A DNA stretch of 8,665 bases from Gammaproteobacteria bacterium HGW-Gammaproteobacteria-14 (GCA_002840115.1 PGZG01000074.1:1-8665); one strand, 5' to 3'; counted from the stretch's first letter, positions 1-7,045 are shown. Numbers and translations are program-made. The notes: a model not told the origin generated them from the sequence alone.

Positions 1-1727
1 TCCGGCTTCACCGAGGATTTGACGATGGCATCAATTTCTTCGTCACTCGGCCAGATATCCTTCAAGGTAATCGGCTTGCCATTCTGGTCATGGCCCAACA
101 CGTCCTTTTCAATATCGAAACGAATGCTGCCGGCAATAGCATAGGCAACCACCAGCGGCGGCGACGCAAGAAAGGCCTGCTTGGCGTAGGGGTGAATACG
201 TCCGTCAAAATTACGGTTGCCGGACAGCACCGCAGTGGCGTAAAGATCACGCTCAATCACTTCTTTCTGGATGGTTGGATCCAGAGCGCCACTCATGCCA
301 TTACAGGTGGTGCAGGCAAATGCCACCACATCAAAGCCGAGTTGCTGCAGCTCTGATAGCAAACCCGCTTCTTCAAGATACAGCTTCACGGTTTTGTAGC
401 CGGGTGCCAGCGACGACTTGACCCACGGCTTACGCATCAGGCCCAGTTTATTAGCATTACGCGCAATCAAACCGGCGGCAATCATATTGCGCGGGTTGCT
501 GGTGTTCGTGCAGCTGGTAATGGCGGCAATAATCACCGCGCCATCAGGCATCAACCCTGCTTCATTGTCGACATGCTTGGCAATGCCGCGAGCAACCAGC
601 TCGGACACCGGCAGCAGCGCATGGGGGTTGGACGGACCCGCCAGATTGCGCTGCACGGCGGACAGATCGAACTTTAGTACCCGCTCATACTCGACATTCT
701 TCAGGCTGTCAGACCACAGCCCTGTGTGCTTGGCGAACTTCTCCACCAGCGCCACCTGATCGTCATCGCGACCGGTCAGTTTCAGGTAGTCGATGGTCTG
801 CTCATTGATAAAGAACATACCTGCGGTAGCGCCATACTCCGGGGTCATATTAGCGATGGTTGCGCGATCGCCCACAGACAGGCTGTCTGCTCCTTCGCCG
901 TAAAACTCCAGATAGGCACCCACCACGCGCTCACGGCGCAGGAACTCTGTCAGAGCCAACACCAGATCAGTGCCGGTGATGCCAGACTTCAGCTTACCTG
1001 TTAGCTCCACACCGATAATGTCCGGCAGACGCATCATGGAAGGATTGCCGAGCATCACGTTTTCCGCTTCTAAACCACCTACGCCTACAGAGATCACGCC
1101 CAACGCGTCGACCATCGGAGTGTGGCTGTCTGTACCGACACAGGTATCCGGGTAAGCAACACCGTCGCGAACCTGCACCACCGGCGACATTTTTTCCAGA
1201 TTGATCTGGTGCATTATGCCGTTGCCTGGTGGAATCACATCGACATTGTCGAACGCAGTCTTGCACCAGTTAATGAAGTGAAAGCGATCAGCGTTACGCC
1301 GCTCCTCCACTTCCCGATTTTTCTCGAAGGCACCCTCCTCAAAACCCGGATGCTCGACGGCCAATGAGTGGTCGACAATTAACTGTACCGGCACCACCGG
1401 GTTCACCTTGGACGGCTCACCACCTTCATCCGCAATGGCCTCGCGCAAACCAGCAAGATCGACTAGCGCTGTTTGGCCAAGGATGTCATGACAAACAACA
1501 CGGGCCGGATACCAGGGAAAGTCCAGATCACGCTTGCGCTCGATCAGCTGCTTGAGTGCATCTGTGAGCATGGTCGGCTCGCAACGACGCACCAGCTGCT
1601 CGGCCAGAATGCGCGAGGTATAAGGAAGCTTTTCATACGCACCAGGCTGGATCCCATCAACGGCAGCACGGGTATCAAAATAATCCAGCACAGTTCCTGG
1701 AAGGCGTTTGCGGTACTCGGTGTTCAT
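1..1727 (-). CDS. acnD: Fe/S-dependent 2-methylcitrate dehydratase AcnD (3' end outside window)
   Basis: Aconitase-superfamily enzyme that, together with PrpF, converts 2-methylcitrate to 2-methylaconitate in the cytosolic methylcitrate cycle. Reading the minus strand from ATG at 1727 gives 575 codons with no stop before the left edge; the family is usually about 860-870 residues, so the C-terminal swivel domain is missing. Visible aconitase signatures are VDHS (residues 118-121), the PPGNGIMHQ segment (166-174), DTCVGTDSHTP (194-204), the 4Fe-4S ligand cysteines C406 (TSCTNTSNP), C472 and C475 (CTTC), and RNFDGR near 505-510. The C406 to C472 spacing of 66 and the CxxC pair match aconitase A. 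AcnD rather than housekeeping AcnA is chosen because the gene follows prpB-prpC. Two upstream ATGs (1740, 1732) run at once into stops, so 1727 is the start. No strong Shine-Dalgarno is visible. prpF is expected next to the left. Confidence 0.96.
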   Translation of the reverse strand, partial: MNTEYRKRLPGTVLDYFDTRAAVDGIQPGAYEKLPYTSRILAEQLVRRCEPTMLTDALKQLIERKRDLDFPWYPARVVCHDILGQTALVDLAGLREAIADEGGEPSKVNPVVPVQLIVDHSLAVEHPGFEEGAFEKNREVEERRNADRFHFINWCKTAFDNVDVIPPGNGIMHQINLEKMSPVVQVRDGVAYPDTCVGTDSHTPMVDALGVISVGVGGLEAENVMLGNPSMMRLPDIIGVELTGKLKSGITGTDLVLALTEFLRRERVVGAYLEFYGEGADSLSVGDRATIANMTPEYGATAGMFFINEQTIDYLKLTGRDDDQVALVEKFAKHTGLWSDSLKNVEYERVLKFDLSAVQRNLAGPSNPHALLPVSELVARGIAKHVDNEAGLMPDGAVIIAAITSCTNTSNPRNMIAAGLIARNANKLGLMRKPWVKSSLAPGYKTVKLYLEEAGLLSELQQLGFDVVAFACTTCNGMSGALDPTIQKEVIERDLYATAVLSGNRNFDGRIHPYAKQAFLASPPLVVAYAIAGSIRFDIEKDVLGHDQNGKPITLKDIWPSDEEIDAIVKSSVKP

Positions 1728-1754
1728 ATCATCGACCCATTAAAATAGTAAAAA

Positions 1755-1822
1755 CCTGTAGGAGCGGCCTTAGCTGCGAATTCTTTTAAAGCAATCGCGG
1801 CGGCTAAAGCCGCTCCTACAGG
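1755..1822. repeat. Inverted REP pair (REPIN-like) between prpC and acnD
   Basis: Two REP-type palindromes face each other. The left copy begins CCTGTAGGAGCGGCCTTAGC (1755-1774). The right copy, read on the other strand, begins CCTGTAGGAGCGGCTTTAGC (1822-1803), one mismatch in 20 bases. The right copy also carries its own hairpin, GCGGCT-AA-AGCCGC (1800-1813). About 28 bases lie between the arms, so the whole element can fold into one long hairpin in the operon transcript. It fills most of the 102-bp gap, starting 8 bases after the prpC stop and ending 27 bases before the acnD start. GTAG-headed REPs of this kind are known from Pseudomonas and relatives and are moved by RAYT transposases; none is in this window. 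Confidence 0.88.
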
Positions 1823-1829
1823 GGCCTTG

Positions 1830-2960
1830 TTAGCCGCGCTGAGCGATCGGCTTAACGCTACGTGGCTCTTCACCGGTATACTCAGCGCTCGGCCGGATAA
1901 TCCGGTTATCTGCACGCTGTTCCATCACATGCGCGGCCCAACCGGTTAAGCGGCTCATCACAAAGATCGGTGTAAATAGCTTGGTGGGAATTCCCATAAA
2001 GTGATACGCCGAGGCATGGAAGAAGTCCGCATTACAGAACAGTTTCTTTTCACGCCACATAACGGCTTCACAGCGCACTGAAACCGGATACAACACCGTA
2101 TCACCCACATCGGCCGCCAACTTTTCGGACCAGAGCTTAATGATTTCATTGCGCGGGTCAGAGGTGCTGTAAATGGCATGGCCAAACCCCATAATTTTCT
2201 CTTTGCGTGCCAACATGCCCATCATTTCCTGCTCGGCATGATCGGCATCCTTGAACTTCTCAATCATGTCCATGGCCGCTTCGTTGGCACCGCCATGCAA
2301 TGGCCCACGCAGGGAGCCGATGGCTCCGGTAATGCAGCTATGCAGGTCAGACAGGGTTGATGCACACACTCGAGCGGTAAAGGTGGAAGCATTAAACTCG
2401 TGTTCTGCATAAAGAATAAGGGAAACGTTCATGACCTGCTCGTGCAGTGCATTGGGTTTCTCACCGCGCAGCATATGCAAAAAATGAGCACCGATGGAGT
2501 CATCATCAGTATTTTCGTCAATACGAACGCCATCGTGGCTAAAACGATACCAGTAGCAAATCATTGAGGGAAAGGCAGCTAGCAGGCGGTCCGTAGCATC
2601 CTGCTGCTGGGCAAAATCTGTCTCTGTTTCCAGGTTGCCGAGCATGGAGCAGCCGGTGCGCATCACATCCATCGGGTGCGCTTCTTTGGGAATACGCTCA
2701 AGCACTTCTTTCAAAGCCTGAGGCAAGCCGCGCAGGGACTTCAGCTTGCCTTTATAGGCAGTCAGTTGTGCCTGAGTCGGTAATTCACCTTTCAAAATCA
2801 GGTGCGCCACCTCTTCAAACTGGCAGTTTTCCGCCAGATCTTTGACATCGTAGCCACGGTAAGTCAAACCTGATCCTGATTTCCCAACGGTGGATAGTGC
2901 GGTTTTTCCCGCCACCTGGCCCCGCAGGCCGGCGCCACTGAGTTGCTTTGCTTCTGCCAT
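1830..2960 (-). CDS. prpC: 2-methylcitrate synthase PrpC
   Basis: Condenses propionyl-CoA with oxaloacetate to 2-methylcitrate, the entry step of the methylcitrate cycle. The 376-residue citrate-synthase-fold protein has the expected triad: H222 in PLHGGANE, H261 in GFGHAIY and D312 in NADFFHA. Further family signatures are LTYRGYD (32-38), AEHEFNAST (185-193) and the C-terminal GWAAHVMEQRADNRIIRP block (340-357). Length and short N-terminus (TALSTVGKSGSGLTYRGYDV) fit the PrpC group rather than the longer hexameric GltA citrate synthases. The frame is open upstream to 3014, but I chose ATG 2960 because AGGGG lies 7 bases before it and the protein then begins like known PrpC. Transcribed after prpB with a 123-bp gap; stop TAA at 1830 is followed at once by the REP pair and then acnD. 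Confidence 0.97.
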   Translation of the reverse strand: MAEAKQLSGAGLRGQVAGKTALSTVGKSGSGLTYRGYDVKDLAENCQFEEVAHLILKGELPTQAQLTAYKGKLKSLRGLPQALKEVLERIPKEAHPMDVMRTGCSMLGNLETETDFAQQQDATDRLLAAFPSMICYWYRFSHDGVRIDENTDDDSIGAHFLHMLRGEKPNALHEQVMNVSLILYAEHEFNASTFTARVCASTLSDLHSCITGAIGSLRGPLHGGANEAAMDMIEKFKDADHAEQEMMGMLARKEKIMGFGHAIYSTSDPRNEIIKLWSEKLAADVGDTVLYPVSVRCEAVMWREKKLFCNADFFHASAYHFMGIPTKLFTPIFVMSRLTGWAAHVMEQRADNRIIRPSAEYTGEEPRSVKPIAQRG

Positions 2961-2967
2961 GGTAATT

Positions 2968-2972
2968 CCCCT
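2968..2972 (-). promoter_or_regulatory. Ribosome binding site of prpC
   Basis: AGGGG on the minus strand, 7 bases before ATG 2960. It decides the start against the upstream in-frame extension to 3014, which would put coding sequence through the degenerate REP hairpin and has no similarity to PrpC N-termini that I recognise. Confidence 0.75.
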
Positions 2973-2988
2973 GTTTCGGTCAACTTCT

Positions 2989-3012
2989 CTGTAAGAGCGG
3001 CACGGATGCCGC
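2989..3012. repeat. Degenerate single REP-like palindrome between prpB and prpC
   Basis: The stretch CTGTAAGAGCGGCACGGATGCCGC has the same head as the REP pair near 1757 (TGTARGAGCGGC, one difference) followed by a perfect 6-bp hairpin GCGGCA-CGGA-TGCCGC (2997-3012). It looks like a decayed REP singlet. It lies in the 123-bp prpB-prpC gap, about 29 bases upstream of the prpC start codon, and would form a stem in the operon transcript. Confidence 0.6.
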
Positions 3013-3027
3013 AAACAAATCTCTGGC

Positions 3028-3075
3028 CTGGTGCTTTTATCCCATTACGTCTACTACGCTCACGTTTGGCACCAG
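3028..3075. repeat. 7-bp inverted repeat in the prpB-prpC gap
   Basis: CTGGTGC (3028-3034) and GCACCAG (3069-3075) are perfect inverted repeats separated by 34 bases, just downstream of the prpB stop. They could pair in the mRNA as a long-loop stem before the REP-like hairpin. There is no U-rich tract after it on the minus strand, so it is not a standard intrinsic terminator. Arms this short with a loop this long may be chance. Confidence 0.3.
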
Positions 3076-3083
3076 CACAGGTG

Positions 3084-3974
3084 TCAGCTCTTGCCTTTGG
3101 CAAACAGCTCATCCAACTTTTCCTCATAAGCGTGATAGCCGAGGAAATCATACAGTTCCATGCGGGTTTGCATGGTATCAACCACGCTGGCCTGATGACC
3201 ATCGCGACGAATTGCCTGGTATACATTCAAGGCAGCCTTGTTCATCGCGCGAAATGCTGACAATGGATACAGCACCATGGTGGCACCATTAGCCACCAGT
3301 TCATCACGATTAAATAATGGTGTAGCACCAAACTCAGTGATGTTCGCCAGCAGGTGAGCGCCACCAATCCCTTCTGCGAAAGCCTTATAGTCTTCCAGCG
3401 TATGTACAGCTTCTGCAAAAATACCATCCGCACCCGCCTCCAGGCAGGCTTTGGCACGATCAACGGCAGCATTCAAACCGTCTTTCTGGAATGCATCCGT
3501 ACGAGCGATAATAAAAAAATCATCATCGGTGCGGGCATCCACTGCGGCCTTAACCCGGTCAACCATTTCCTCTCTGGAAACAATCTCTTTATTGGGGCGG
3601 TGGCCACAACGTTTTTGTGCAACCTGATCTTCAATATGTACCGCTCCCGCACCGGCGCGAATCATTTCCTTAACAGTGCGCGCAATATTGAAAGCGCCGC
3701 CCCAGCCCGTATCAATATCCACCAGTAACGGCACTTCGGTGGCCGCAGAAATACGGCGGACATCTTCCAGAACATCATTAAGGCTGGTCATTCCCAAGTC
3801 CGGCAAGCCATAGGATGCATTTGCCACCCCGCCACCAGACAGATAAATAGCCCGATAGCCAACCCGTTCCGCCATCATGGCGCAGTAAGGGTTAATGGTA
3901 CCCATAATCTGTAGCGGCTTTTCTTCCGCCAAAGCCAGGCGGAATCGCGCGCCGGCGCTCGTTGGCTTACTCAT
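3084..3974 (-). CDS. prpB: 2-methylisocitrate lyase PrpB
   Basis: Cleaves 2-methylisocitrate to pyruvate and succinate, the last step of the methylcitrate cycle, in the cytosol. The protein has 296 residues, the usual PrpB length, with an isocitrate-lyase/PEP-mutase TIM-barrel fold. Visible signatures are SGGGVANASYGLPDLG (46-61), the metal-binding acidic pair D86 and D88 in LVDIDTGWGG, HIEDQ (113-117), the active-site KRCGH loop (121-125, catalytic C123), IARTDA (156-161), and NITEFG (211-216). The KRCGHRPNK form, as in E. coli PrpB, separates it from isocitrate lyase AceA, which is longer with KKCGH. Two ATGs are adjacent (3977 and 3974); I prefer 3974 because AGGAG at 3981-3985 is then 6 bases away instead of 3. 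First structural gene after the GntR regulator (68-bp gap). Confidence 0.97.
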   Translation of the reverse strand: MSKPTSAGARFRLALAEEKPLQIMGTINPYCAMMAERVGYRAIYLSGGGVANASYGLPDLGMTSLNDVLEDVRRISAATEVPLLVDIDTGWGGAFNIARTVKEMIRAGAGAVHIEDQVAQKRCGHRPNKEIVSREEMVDRVKAAVDARTDDDFFIIARTDAFQKDGLNAAVDRAKACLEAGADGIFAEAVHTLEDYKAFAEGIGGAHLLANITEFGATPLFNRDELVANGATMVLYPLSAFRAMNKAALNVYQAIRRDGHQASVVDTMQTRMELYDFLGYHAYEEKLDELFAKGKS

Positions 3975-3980
3975 CATTAT

Positions 3981-3985
3981 CTCCT
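3981..3985 (-). promoter_or_regulatory. Ribosome binding site of prpB
   Basis: AGGAG on the minus strand within GAGAGGAGATA, 6 bases before ATG 3974 and only 3 before ATG 3977. The spacing favours the second ATG. This is the clearest Shine-Dalgarno in the operon, consistent with prpB being strongly translated. Confidence 0.75.
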
Positions 3986-4003
3986 CTCAATAAATATTTT
4001 CAT

Positions 4004-4016
4004 GCAACACCGTTGC
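4004..4016. repeat. Small hairpin between the GntR gene and prpB
   Basis: GCAAC-ACC-GTTGC is a perfect 5-bp stem with a 3-base loop in the 68-bp gap between the regulator and prpB. The minus-strand sequence after it is AT-rich (ATGAAAATATTTATT) but not a U tract. It may be an mRNA processing or attenuation element, or chance. Confidence 0.25.
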
Positions 4017-4042
4017 TGTGCTGCATGCATAACACCTTTAAA

Positions 4043-4729
4043 TCAAAGCGAGGGCTTAACCTGTGATTCAATATTTTCACGGGCGCGACCAATGTGGCGA
4101 CGCATTAACAGCTCAGCCATTTCGCCATCTCGCGCCTCGATCGCTTCAATAATGCGCCGATGCTCCGCCAGAGCTTTTTGTGGACGATTGGCGGTAGTCG
4201 AAAACTGATACCGATACATACGCACCAAATGATAGATCTCGCCAATCAGCAAATGGATAAGGGTCTGATTGTGGCTGCCCTGAATGACCCGATAATGAAA
4301 ATCGAGATCGCCCTCGCGCTGGAAATAGGCAGTATCTTCCTTCAGGTCCTGCTGCTGCTCATGCTGTGTCAGCAAGGCGCGTAGCCCTGCCACCTCGTCA
4401 TCACTCATCTGCTCCGCCGCCAAACGTGCCGCCATGCCTTCAAGGGCTTCGCGAACCCGGTAGATTTCAATTAGCGCGGCAGCATTCAGAGAGGCGACAC
4501 GGGTGCCCACATGGGGCACCCGTTCAAGCAACTTTCGGGATTCAAGGCGTCGAATAGCCTCACGTAAAGGCCCCCGACTTACCCCATAGCGACTGGCCAG
4601 CTCGGTTTCACCCAGCTTGGTTCCCGGCGGCAAAACCCCCAGAACAATATCGTCCTGTAACCGGGCAAATACACGATCTGCCAGGGTTCTGCTATCAGAG
4701 ACAGGGCTTTCAGAGTCAGAATCGAGCAT
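4043..4729 (-). CDS. GntR-family (FadR/FCD type) regulator of the methylcitrate operon
   Basis: A 228-residue repressor-type protein. Residues 16-79 form the GntR winged helix-turn-helix, with the recognition region LGETELASRYGVSRGPLREA (39-58) and the wing near VPHVGTRV (71-78). Residues 84-222 form an all-helical FCD ligand domain; D141, H145 (in DLDFH), H190 (AEHRR) and H212 (RRH) are in places where FCD proteins bind a metal that helps hold a carboxylate ligand. The equivalent gene in Pseudomonas aeruginosa heads the same operon and, as I recall, is PmiR, which senses 2-methylisocitrate; transfer of that ligand here is inference. The start is ATG 4729; a TTG one codon earlier (4732) is less likely. 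No clear Shine-Dalgarno is visible. Two palindromic sites upstream suggest it represses itself and the enzyme genes behind it. Confidence 0.92.
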   Translation of the reverse strand: MLDSDSESPVSDSRTLADRVFARLQDDIVLGVLPPGTKLGETELASRYGVSRGPLREAIRRLESRKLLERVPHVGTRVASLNAAALIEIYRVREALEGMAARLAAEQMSDDEVAGLRALLTQHEQQQDLKEDTAYFQREGDLDFHYRVIQGSHNQTLIHLLIGEIYHLVRMYRYQFSTTANRPQKALAEHRRIIEAIEARDGEMAELLMRRHIGRARENIESQVKPSL

Positions 4730-4742
4730 CAAATGGCCGCCG

Positions 4743-4752
4743 TTGTCGACAA
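4743..4752. promoter_or_regulatory. Putative GntR operator O1 (TTGTCGACAA)
   Basis: Perfect 10-bp palindrome TTGTCGACAA ending 13 bases before the regulator's ATG. It has the GT-N-AC core spacing typical of FadR-subfamily GntR sites and shares TTGTnnACAA with the site at 4804-4815. It lies downstream of the candidate promoter, in the presumed 5' leader, where bound protein would block transcription. Confidence 0.65.
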
Positions 4753-4770
4753 TAATTCCGTTGGGCGCCT

Positions 4771-4799
4771 AATTTAGGCCATATTCCAGAGGATATCAA
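4771..4799 (-). promoter_or_regulatory. Candidate promoter for the gntR-prpB-prpC-acnD operon
   Basis: On the minus strand TTGATA (4799-4794) could be a -35 box, followed after a 17-base spacer by TAAATT (4776-4771) as a weak -10 box. This lies between the two operators. An alternative is TAGTTT with TATTGT (the latter overlapping the operator at 4804-4815, 18-base spacer). Both -10 boxes match the consensus at only four of six positions, so this is a suggestion, not a mapped promoter. Confidence 0.35.
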
Positions 4800-4803
4800 C
4801 GAC

Positions 4804-4815
4804 ATTGTAGACAAT
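4804..4815. promoter_or_regulatory. Putative GntR operator O2 (ATTGTAGACAAT)
   Basis: Inverted repeat ATTGT-AG-ACAAT, the same TTGTnnACAA pattern as at 4743-4752. The centres of the two sites are 62 bp apart, close to six helical turns, so bound dimers would face the same side of the DNA. This site sits just upstream of the candidate -35 box. Confidence 0.62.
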
Positions 4816-4904
4816 ACGGCTTTTAGGGGGAGATAAACTAGCAGGAAGATAAGTATTTCTGATTAAAGCAGGGCGCCTCCTGTGCCTACTCCACATACAA
4901 TTCC

Positions 4905-4930
4905 GCGCTCAGGGCCGAAGGCCTGGGCGC
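4905..4930 (-). terminator. UUCG hairpin downstream of the large lipoprotein gene
   Basis: The minus strand reads GCGC-c-CAGG-c-C-TTCG-G-c-CCTG-a-GCGC, a stem of about 11 bp with two mismatches closed by a C(UUCG)G tetraloop, a very stable loop common in bacterial terminators. It begins 24 bases after the TAA of the gene ending at 4955. The following bases (GGAATTGTATG) are not a good U tract, so it may be a Rho-associated 3' stem or an mRNA-end stabiliser rather than an intrinsic terminator. Confidence 0.45.
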
Positions 4931-4954
4931 GAATCATCAGGTGACAGGCCTCGG

Positions 4955-7045
4955 TTATAAAACAGGCAAGCAGGTTCCACTATCAAGCTTCACACCTGCC
5001 ACAGCACCTTTGAAGTTCAGAGCACTTTGTACATATTGCTGGGCTTCGTCTGGGTTATCACCCACCTGCTCCCGATATCGCTCCGCCTGAAAGCTGCCAT
5101 CATCCCAAACACTGCGAAGTTTTTTATCAAAATTCTCATCCGAAAGCCGGTAAAGAGGCATCGAGCTTTCAGAAAGGTCAATTCGCCCCTGAATCTGACT
5201 GGCAAAGAATGGCATTGGTGGAACCGATTGATTAATCGCCGCTGGATTACCAACGGAAGCAGGCCCCGCCATCAACAAACTGATATTGGCGCTATCTTCA
5301 TCGCCTTTAAATGTACGAGATACAAAGCCAACACGCCGCTCTTGCTGACCATCCGGATCCTGCAGAGTAGCCATATCCGTTACCGGCTTACAGTTTTTAT
5401 CAACATCGGTAATAATGTTGCCATCTTCCAGAATCTGAATATGGAAATAGCCATCTGCAAAGAACCGGGTATTCGGGCGCTCCTTGGTTACGGTAATCCG
5501 GTTGGTTGTATTCTTACAGCCTACCCTTAAGCCATTTTCAAACTCTGGAGGCTGACGACTACGCTCGGCATTATTGATATCACAGTTGTCAGGGTCGATA
5601 AACTCGGGATAATTTCCCCCTCTTCCATCTTTGGCAATCTCTGCCTCCGGAATAATGGTGCAAGCGGAATCCTCTGGAGTCGTGCAAAGCTTGTATACCG
5701 TAATACGATAAAACTCTGGCAACTGGTTGAGTACATCAGCATCCAGATCCGGCGAAACGAACCCGGTACGAGCCATTCGATAGGGCGCATTATTAAAACT
5801 GGAAGTAAAGGCGGTGCCGGAAAATCTGGCGGCCTCCGCACTCGACGGTTCATAAATATTTACCTGCGGGTAATCGACCTCATAATCTGTTTTGTTAGAG
5901 CTGGCCTCTAATAAATCATAACTTCCGAAACCGATAACCCGCCCGGTTAAATCAATATCAACAACATTATTTTGATTAACGGATTTCAATACCCATCCAG
6001 CGCCCGCCAAGACCATTTCTTCATCAAATGCCGCCCCTTGCTCCAGCGCAAGAAAATCCAAAGCTGAATCAACACTGGTTTCAACGCCGGTACCGACGCC
6101 CACTGCTATAGCATCACCATCGTCAAGCACAAGGGTACGACCTGACATAGAGAAAGTGCCAAGAGGGTTAGGATTGCCAGGAAATGTAAGAGCGTAACTA
6201 AAGCCATCATGGACGAACTCATAAATTCCCATTCTGGAGCGACTCATTGCGACTTCAGCAGAACGGGCCGCCTGACTGGCATTGCCTGGCCAAACTGCAG
6301 CACCTGCACCCTCTTCATCCCGGACATTATCAACCCAATCACTCCATGCGCTCACAAAGCCGGCATAGGATGTACCATCGAAACCCGTTGTCGGTGCCGA
6401 TGCAACCGCATCATGGGCAGCATCGGGTATTTCAATCACTACCTCTGTATCCGGGTTTCCGTCCAACACGGACAAAAAAGCAGCACGATTACGAACCCCG
6501 GCATTACTTGCCCGCATTCTGGATGGAGGCTTGACGATGTCCGACACCGCCACCTGAAAGAAGCCCGCACCTCCCAAGCAACCCTCATCCCCACCAGCGG
6601 AGCCACCGGTACGCCCATTACAGGCTGGCAACTGAGCGGTTCCCAGAGAAATCCGATTGGCATTCGGGAATGTGGGGCCAATAAAAAGCTCCACCGAAGC
6701 AGTGGCTTCCGGGCAACGGGCCACCCGATTGGCGCCGGTCGTTGGAATGCGGCCAATCACATCACCACACTGATAACCGATATTAGTCAGCCGCGCACTA
6801 ACATAGTCAGTGCCCTGACGAACCGATGCCACAACCTCTAGCTCAAGGGCTGGGCCGTCCGGCGACAAGCCCGGTTGAGGCCCTAAAATAGGGCCTCCAA
6901 TATTTGCATCACCAAAGTCTTCCTTGCCATTGCAACCCGCCAACGCCACCGAGAAAACGGTGACGACCATAGCCAGCGAAAAATAGCTCGCCCTGCGGGA
7001 GTTTTTGACATTGGCAGTGTTTTTCAGCTTTTTTTCATATTGCAT
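4955..7045 (-). CDS. Large predicted outer-membrane lipoprotein of unknown function
   Basis: I do not recognise a family for this 696-residue protein. It starts with a basic n-region (KKLKNTANVKNSRR), a hydrophobic segment (about 22-36) and a lipobox ALAGC with C38 as the lipidated residue; N at +2 argues for outer-membrane sorting. A Gly/Pro-rich linker (49-65) follows. Ten more cysteines occur at 93, 111, 142, 156, 454, 462, 488, 510, 552 and 692, an even number that suggests up to five disulfides in the periplasm or at the surface. They form two clusters separated by about 300 Cys-free residues (157-453) rich in beta-type sequence and Asp/Gly turns such as DDGDAIAVG. The C-terminal segment is charged with a possible helix (636-675). 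ATG 7045 has a weak AGGT 7 bases upstream. It follows the MalM-like lipoprotein gene by 151 bp in the same direction and may be co-transcribed with it. Confidence 0.85.
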   Translation of the reverse strand: MQYEKKLKNTANVKNSRRASYFSLAMVVTVFSVALAGCNGKEDFGDANIGGPILGPQPGLSPDGPALELEVVASVRQGTDYVSARLTNIGYQCGDVIGRIPTTGANRVARCPEATASVELFIGPTFPNANRISLGTAQLPACNGRTGGSAGGDEGCLGGAGFFQVAVSDIVKPPSRMRASNAGVRNRAAFLSVLDGNPDTEVVIEIPDAAHDAVASAPTTGFDGTSYAGFVSAWSDWVDNVRDEEGAGAAVWPGNASQAARSAEVAMSRSRMGIYEFVHDGFSYALTFPGNPNPLGTFSMSGRTLVLDDGDAIAVGVGTGVETSVDSALDFLALEQGAAFDEEMVLAGAGWVLKSVNQNNVVDIDLTGRVIGFGSYDLLEASSNKTDYEVDYPQVNIYEPSSAEAARFSGTAFTSSFNNAPYRMARTGFVSPDLDADVLNQLPEFYRITVYKLCTTPEDSACTIIPEAEIAKDGRGGNYPEFIDPDNCDINNAERSRQPPEFENGLRVGCKNTTNRITVTKERPNTRFFADGYFHIQILEDGNIITDVDKNCKPVTDMATLQDPDGQQERRVGFVSRTFKGDEDSANISLLMAGPASVGNPAAINQSVPPMPFFASQIQGRIDLSESSMPLYRLSDENFDKKLRSVWDDGSFQAERYREQVGDNPDEAQQYVQSALNFKGAVAGVKLDSGTCLPVL

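Noticed and set aside
565..574. TTGTCGACAT, another near match to the operator, inside acnD
   Set aside because: Internal coding position far from any promoter, with one mismatch breaking the symmetry; expected by chance given GTCGAC-rich coding sequence.
1369..1378. TGGTCGACAA, one mismatch from the GntR-type palindrome, inside acnD
   Set aside because: It encodes the conserved aconitase VDHS motif, so the sequence is explained by protein constraint. A regulatory role is not needed.
1752..1829. Intrinsic terminator between prpC and acnD
   Set aside because: The hairpin matches REP consensus on both arms and has no U tract in the operon direction; acnD belongs to the same pathway and follows directly, so a full terminator is unlikely.
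2961..3014. 18-residue upstream extension of prpC
   Set aside because: The extension runs through the REP-like hairpin, and the internal ATG at 2960 has a good ribosome binding site and a normal PrpC N-terminus.
5027..5530. Plus-strand open frame of 167 codons
   Set aside because: Antisense to the large lipoprotein gene, with no family signature. The lipoprotein frame has a signal peptide and spans the whole region.
6209..6841. Plus-strand open frame of 210 codons
   Set aside because: It lies wholly inside the large lipoprotein gene on the other strand, has an unnatural Cys/His/Thr-rich composition and no recognisable domain; it is a shadow frame.
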